In this document: piece by piece, positions 6,665 through 9,414 of the stretch
Layout of the letters: each line of letters opens with the position of its first letter
Position numbering within the stretch: the first letter of the stretch is position 1
DNA from: DASYUM01 sp036001225
Lineage (GTDB): Bacteria; Methylomirabilota; Methylomirabilia; Rokubacteriales; DASRDR01
Assembly: GCA_036001225.1 (NCBI GenBank)
Contig: DASYUM010000129.1
Span: 1 to 9,414 of the forward strand
Length of the DNA stretch: 9,414 nucleotides
Reading direction: 5' to 3'
Notes under the pieces: generated by a model
What the model was told of the DNA's origin: nothing
The model's database searches: none
What the model saw: only the letters and a program-made list of their open reading frames with translations
Translations under genes and position numbers: made by a program

Positions 6665-7101
6665 GGCGATCCGCTGACCTCCACGCGGGGCTTGGCGCCC
6701 CGCTCGATGAGGATCTCCCCCTTGACCGACGCGCCGTTGGCCGCGGCGAAGCTCCCCGTCTTCAGGTTGCCGGTCAGGACCCCCTGGGGCAGGATCTCGA
6801 CCCGACCGGTCGCGTTGAGGTTGCCTCGCACCTTGCCGCCCACCACGATCGTGGAGGCCGTAATGTCGGCGTCCACCTCGGCCCGATCGCCGATCACCAC
6901 GGTGCCCTGCACGTTGACGATCCCTTCGAAGCGGCCGGCCAGCTCGAGGTCGCCTTCACCGACGATTTCGCCCTTGATGGAGAGCCTTTCGCCGACGCGG
7001 AACGCCGTGCTGAGGGCGGGGGCATGGCGAGCCAGCAAGGGGTCGAACTCCCCGTCATCTCCGACATCGAAGCCGAAGAAGCGCTGAATCGCCTTCAACA
7101 A
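6661..7101 (-). CDS. Bactofilin
   Basis: A 146-aa bactofilin (DUF583, PF04519), a bacterial cytoskeletal protein that self-assembles without nucleotides into filaments and recruits envelope enzymes. The core has the expected right-handed beta-helix pattern of short strands with Gly turns: ERLSIKGEIVGEGDLELAGR, FEGIVNVQGTVVIGDRAEVDAD, ITASTIVVGGKVRGNLNATGR and VEILPQGVLTGNLKTGSF, then SVKGEILIERG. The N-terminus MLKAIQRFFGFD is a short helix. The longest frame starts at TTG 7176, but a good promoter lies inside that extension (-10 at 7133-7138), so I choose TTG 7101, which has GGGA 6 nt upstream; TTG 7098 is also possible. The stop overlaps the next gene by ATGA. First gene of the three-gene operon with the SH3-like and TPR proteins. 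Family is firm; the start is inference. Confidence 0.9.
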   Translation of the reverse strand: MLKAIQRFFGFDVGDDGEFDPLLARHAPALSTAFRVGERLSIKGEIVGEGDLELAGRFEGIVNVQGTVVIGDRAEVDADITASTIVVGGKVRGNLNATGRVEILPQGVLTGNLKTGSFAAANGASVKGEILIERGAKPRVEVSGSP

Positions 7102-7126
7102 CGCGAGTCCCGTCCCGTGTCCAAAC

Positions 7127-7143
7127 GAAGGTACTGTACCTTC
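7127..7143. promoter_or_regulatory. Candidate operator: perfect inverted repeat over the -10 box
   Basis: GAAGGTACTGTACCTTC has 8-bp arms (GAAGGTAC and GTACCTTC) around a single central base. It covers the whole -10 element and reaches the likely transcription start of the bactofilin operon. With one central base it cannot act as an RNA hairpin of full length, so a dimeric DNA-binding protein is the natural reader. No regulator gene is identified in the window. Confidence 0.5.
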
Positions 7144-7161
7144 CCGCCCGGCCGGTGTCAA
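7133..7161 (-). promoter_or_regulatory. Sigma70-type promoter of the bactofilin operon
   Basis: On the - strand, TTGACA (7161-7156, perfect -35) is followed by a 17-bp spacer and TACAGT (7138-7133, 4 of 6 consensus bases). Transcription would begin near 7126, giving a leader of about 25 nt before TTG 7101. Confidence 0.65.
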
Positions 7162-7189
7162 GGAAACCGGCGCCAAGACCCCTCAAGAC

Positions 7190-7219
7190 TTGACATTTAT
7201 GGCACTGCTGCAGGAGAGT
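7190..7219 (+). promoter_or_regulatory. Weak candidate promoter for the zinc-ribbon gene
   Basis: TTGACA at 7190-7195 is a perfect -35, with an 18-bp spacer to GAGAGT (7214-7219), which matches only half of the -10 consensus. It is back-to-back with the bactofilin promoter and would give a leader of about 35 nt to GTG 7262. Confidence 0.3.
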
Positions 7220-7247
7220 GGAGGCCAGCAGGACGATTACCGGAACC

Positions 7248-7255
7248 GGAGGTGA
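7248..7255 (+). promoter_or_regulatory. Shine-Dalgarno site that fixes the zinc-ribbon gene start
   Basis: GGAGGTGA is an exact complement to the usual 16S rRNA tail and lies 6 nt before GTG 7262. The nearer GTG at 7252 is in another frame. Confidence 0.75.
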
Positions 7256-7261
7256 GAGACG

Positions 7262-7567
7262 GTGGACTGTCCCGAGTGCGGCAGGACGCTGGTCTGTGCG
7301 GCCTGTGGCAGCCCGGTCGAGGAGACGGTGCAAGTCGGACCGGGTCCGGGCCCGGAGTCAGCGATCAGGTCAGCCGGGCCGCAGGGTGGTGACCAGACCT
7401 TTCTCGTAGTGGCGCGCGGGCACGGCGATCTGCTGGAGCAGCTCAAGGAGGTCGTCGGCGAGCTCGGCTGGGTACGGCCGATCCAGGACCGCCGCGACGA
7501 CCCGACGATCCTCCCCCGCGAAGGGCGCGAGGGCACCGTGCACGTCGACGAGGATCTGAAGTCCTAG
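7262..7567 (+). CDS. Small zinc-ribbon hypothetical protein
   Basis: A 101-aa protein with an N-terminal compact zinc-ribbon-like knuckle, CPECGRTLVCAACG, where Cys3, Cys6, Cys12 and Cys15 make two CxxC pairs five residues apart. A Gly/Pro linker (VGPGPGPESAIRSAGPQGG) leads to a second part, TFLVVARGHGDLLEQLKEVV (46-65), then ELGWVRPIQDRRDD. This second part resembles short hypothetical proteins of high-GC uncultured bacteria that carry a VVAR...DL...L...V...DRR pattern, possibly a reduced receiver-like fold; that is from memory and not checked. The GTG start has a perfect Shine-Dalgarno 6 nt upstream. It stands alone on the + strand, divergent from bactofilin and convergent with the thioredoxin-like gene. 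Zinc binding is likely; function unknown (nucleic-acid or protein contact are both possible). Confidence 0.78.
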   Translation: MDCPECGRTLVCAACGSPVEETVQVGPGPGPESAIRSAGPQGGDQTFLVVARGHGDLLEQLKEVVGELGWVRPIQDRRDDPTILPREGREGTVHVDEDLKS

Positions 7568-7584
7568 TCTCCCCTGGTCCCCTT

Positions 7585-7611
7585 CCCGGCGCCGCCCCCC
7601 GTGCGGCCGGG
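7585..7611. terminator. Possible hairpin between convergent genes
   Basis: CCCGGC (7585-7590) plus CGC (7593-7595) can pair with GCG (7603-7605) plus GCCGGG (7606-7611): nine G/C pairs with a 2-nt bulge and a 7-nt loop. It lies in the 57-bp gap between two convergent genes, where a two-way terminator is expected, but no T-run follows on either strand, so this is tentative. Confidence 0.3.
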
Positions 7612-7624
7612 CATGTCCCTCCGG

Positions 7625-8344
7625 TTACCCCAGCGAGCCCATCACCAGGCGCTCGTGGAGCGCCGAGAGGATCTCGTCCACGCCGGCGCAGGCCCAGATG
7701 CGGAAGAACGGCGACTGCTGCAGCGCCATGAAGTCACGGTCCCCGCGGGCCTGCGTCTCGACCGGCGTCTCGCCGGAGCGGGGGGCGCGGATGTGGCCCA
7801 TCACCAGGCGGTCTTTGTGGTAGATGGCCGGGTATTCGATGTAGTGGTACAGGTACTCGAGCGCCTTGGTGTAGAACACGGCGACGGGGATCGACTGCCA
7901 GGTCTGCCCGTTCTTCTCGTTCAGGAACTCCGCCATGAGGTCGGCGTTGCTGTCCGGGGCCTCGCCGAGGTTCGGCTGCTGGCTCCGGCCGAAGTGCTGG
8001 CCGTCGCGCCGGAAGATCCGGAGCTCGAGCCCGCCCGCCTCGGCCAGTCGCTGGAGCATCGGGATGTCGCGCCGACAGTCCGACGACCACTCCTCGGCGA
8101 TGGCCAGGATCTTGGCCGGCCCCCCGGGCTGGGCGGCCAGCCACCGAATCGCCCCGGCCTGGGTGTCCGAGAGGCGTGAGGACGCGTACCAGTCCCGCAT
8201 CCAGCTGCTCCAGTCCTTCCGCGGCGCGCCCCCCGAGCCCTCACGCCCGAGGTTCTCGGGGCTCGCGATGTAGGCGAGGTACTGCTCGAACGTCATGCCG
8301 GAGGCGTAGCGCTCCGGCGTCAGCACGGTCTTCGTCCGGTTCAT
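7625..8344 (-). CDS. Thioredoxin-fold family protein with one-cysteine active site
   Basis: A 239-aa protein of the thioredoxin_9-like group. The helical N-terminal third (MTFEQYLAYIASPENLGRE, 17-35) precedes the fold: strand KILAIAEEW (78-86), active-site loop WSSDCRRDIPMLQRLAEA (86-103), strand LELRIFRRDG (106-115), and the cis-proline loop SIPVAVFYTK (151-160, Pro153). In the family the loop usually reads WCxDC or WCPDx; here the first cysteine is Ser87 and only Cys90 remains, so ordinary dithiol exchange looks impossible; Cys219 lies far away in sequence. No signal peptide, so it is probably cytoplasmic. ATG 8344 is chosen because AAGGGGAG (8348-8355) sits just upstream; GTG 8365 would place that site inside the gene. 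It follows the coiled-coil gene by 28 nt on the same strand. Substrate unknown. Confidence 0.85.
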   Translation of the reverse strand: MNRTKTVLTPERYASGMTFEQYLAYIASPENLGREGSGGAPRKDWSSWMRDWYASSRLSDTQAGAIRWLAAQPGGPAKILAIAEEWSSDCRRDIPMLQRLAEAGGLELRIFRRDGQHFGRSQQPNLGEAPDSNADLMAEFLNEKNGQTWQSIPVAVFYTKALEYLYHYIEYPAIYHKDRLVMGHIRAPRSGETPVETQARGDRDFMALQQSPFFRIWACAGVDEILSALHERLVMGSLG

Positions 8345-8347
8345 GGT

Positions 8348-8355
8348 CTCCCCTT
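8348..8355 (-). promoter_or_regulatory. Shine-Dalgarno site that fixes the thioredoxin-like gene start
   Basis: AAGGGGAG on the - strand ends 3 nt before ATG 8344. It lies within the longer open frame from GTG 8365, which argues against that start. Confidence 0.65.
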
Positions 8356-8372
8356 CCCGGAACACCGTGGCG

Positions 8373-9185
8373 TCAGCTCCTCTGTTGGTCCTCGGGCGAC
8401 CGGAGTGCGGCCTCGGCTTTCCGCACTGCCGCCGCCGCCTCCTCCGCCTCCTGACGGGCGCGGTCGGCCGCGCGGGCTGCCTCGTCGGCCGCGCGGCGGG
8501 CCTCGGCGGCCCGTGCGGCCTCCTTGGCCGCCCGGTCGGCCAGCGTCCGGGCCTCCGTCTGGGCCGCCTGCAACGCCTGGCGCGCGGCGGTGACCCGCTC
8601 GCGCTCCCGCGCCAGCTCGCGGACCTCGCCGGCTCGGGGCCCGCGGCCTCCGCGCCGGCGGGCGATGGCGTTCTCCCGGGGCCTGGCGGGGGTGACGCCG
8701 GCGAAGACCTCGAAGCCCGGCGGCTCGAGCTCCCCGCTGAGTCGGCCGCGCCGGAGGTCCGCGCGCGCGTCCGGATCGATCGCCGCCGCCAGGAGCGTCT
8801 TCGAGACGCGCTCTCGGGTCGCGGCCGTGGCGCCGAGGCCGGCGTCGGCGAGGATGGCGGTGGCCCGGTCGAGCAGCGGGGCCAGCGCGGCCCGCTGGCG
8901 CTCGGTGGCGTCGGCCAGGCTCCCCTCGCCGCCGGCCCGTCCGAGCTGAGCCGCCCGGAGCTGCTCGGTGGCCTGGACCAGGCGCTCGACCCCGACCCGA
9001 TCCCGGCGGGCCAGCTGGTTGACGGCCCAGACCGGGGCGCTCGGCTTCTTGAGGCGCGCGACCTCGGCCGCCGCCTCGGTTCGCCCGTCCCGGCGGAGCC
9101 GGGCGGCCAGCGCCGCCCGGGCGGCGGTGAACTCGCCCAGCGGCGCTGCGTACAGCCGATCGAGGTCGTCGGCCTCTTCGCGCAC
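8373..9185 (-). CDS. Conserved hypothetical protein with Ala-rich coiled-coil tail
   Basis: A 270-aa protein that I recognise only as a type of hypothetical protein common in high-GC bacteria such as actinobacteria: an N-terminal LYAAPLGEFTAARAALAARL (11-30) followed by a conserved LKKPSAPVWAVNQLARRD (45-62). Helices follow to about residue 135 (ERVSKTLLAAAIDPDARADLRRGRL), then a Gly/Pro/Arg-rich hinge (153-185), then a long Ala/Glu/Arg helix (186-263) that should form a coiled coil. No signal peptide or membrane segment, so probably cytoplasmic. Three in-frame GTG codons could start it: 9212, 9194 and 9185. I prefer 9185, with GAGG 9 nt upstream; 9212 adds nine residues (MGGGPRVRG) that look non-coding. 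It begins shortly after the stop of the edge gene and 28 nt before the thioredoxin-like gene, suggesting one operon. Function unknown; a scaffold or DNA-associated role is guesswork. Confidence 0.8.
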   Translation of the reverse strand: MREEADDLDRLYAAPLGEFTAARAALAARLRRDGRTEAAAEVARLKKPSAPVWAVNQLARRDRVGVERLVQATEQLRAAQLGRAGGEGSLADATERQRAALAPLLDRATAILADAGLGATAATRERVSKTLLAAAIDPDARADLRRGRLSGELEPPGFEVFAGVTPARPRENAIARRRGGRGPRAGEVRELARERERVTAARQALQAAQTEARTLADRAAKEAARAAEARRAADEAARAADRARQEAEEAAAAVRKAEAALRSPEDQQRS

Positions 9186-9216
9186 TCCCCTCACCCTCGG
9201 TCCGCCGCCCACGCCC

Positions 9217-9414
9217 CTAGGAACTCAGCCACACGCCAAACGCCTCCCAGACGAGCCGCTGAAGCCCGGTCAACGCGCGCCGGCGCTCGAGCCGGCGTCG
9301 ATCGGGACTCGGCCCCGGGGCGGTGGCCCCGCGCCGCTCGCCCATCCGCTGGTCCATTCGCACGGTCACGTCCGGGACCCCCGCGAAGGCCCCCTCCAGC
9401 CGCGCCTGGACGTC
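9217..9414 (-). CDS. C-terminal fragment of an unknown protein, cut by the window edge
   Basis: The - strand is open from the right edge to TAG at 9219-9217, giving the last 65 residues of a gene whose start lies outside. The fragment reads VQARLEGAFAGVPDVTVRMD, then QRMGERRG, a Ser/Pro turn, DRRRLERRRALTGLQRL and ends VWEAFGVWLSS. The RLEGAF...VPDVTVRMDQRMGERR...ERRR pattern recalls the short DRR-type hypothetical proteins of uncultured high-GC bacteria and lines up without gaps with the tail of the zinc-ribbon protein at 7262-7567. The stop lies just before the candidate starts of the coiled-coil gene, so they probably share a transcript. Real coding is supported by this position and by a frame free of stops over the whole 198 nt, which is weak evidence at this GC level. 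Confidence 0.6.
   Translation of the reverse strand, partial: DVQARLEGAFAGVPDVTVRMDQRMGERRGATAPGPSPDRRRLERRRALTGLQRLVWEAFGVWLSS

Noticed and set aside
7200..7214. TGGCAC as the -24 box of a sigma54 promoter
   Set aside because: The matching GC of the -12 box is 2 bp too close, and no TTGC is present at the right distance.

Overview
The window is very GC-rich (roughly 70% by eye) and densely coded, with many GTG/TTG starts, short gaps and stop-start overlaps. Gene content and the style of the hypothetical proteins suggest an uncultured high-GC soil or subsurface bacterium, for example Candidatus Rokubacteria/Methylomirabilota (NC10) or a related lineage. This is inference: there is no rRNA or marker phylogeny here. 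No tRNA, rRNA, CRISPR array, transposase or phage gene was seen.

Left part (62-5073, all + strand). A DUF151-type bifunctional nuclease is followed by a GT4 glycosyltransferase of the diacylglycerol-glucosyltransferase style, then an 81-aa unknown protein overlapping it by ATGA. After a 222-bp gap with a strong G/C inverted repeat comes a second run: a phenylacetate-CoA-ligase-type adenylate-forming enzyme (PaaK-like), a PaaA-type di-iron protein overlapping it by ATGA, and a class I SAM methyltransferase 20 nt further on. The ligase would make an aryl-CoA thioester and the di-iron protein could oxygenate it, but the other epoxidase subunits (PaaB, C, D, E) are not here.

Middle part (5220-7101, - strand). 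Three genes are joined by 4-nt stop-start overlaps and read leftwards: bactofilin, a secreted protein with a Pro/Ala-rich linker and a C-terminal SH3-like region, and a membrane-anchored TPR protein. They look like an envelope or cytoskeleton-linked module. A good sigma70-type promoter (TTGACA, 17-bp spacer, TACAGT) lies in front of bactofilin, and a perfect 17-nt inverted repeat covers its -10 box, so the operon may be repressor-controlled. This promoter also implies that bactofilin starts further downstream than the longest open frame.

Right part (7262-9414). A small + strand zinc-ribbon protein diverges from the bactofilin operon. Converging on it is a - strand group: the C-terminal fragment of a gene cut by the window edge, a conserved unknown protein with an Ala-rich coiled-coil tail, and a thioredoxin-fold protein whose CxxC site has lost its first cysteine. 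The zinc-ribbon protein tail and the edge fragment share a similar pattern, so they may be related.

Nothing here is a clear new defence or mobile system. The points most worth follow-up are the PaaK/PaaA pair without partner subunits, the operator-like palindrome on the bactofilin promoter, and the one-cysteine thioredoxin-like protein.
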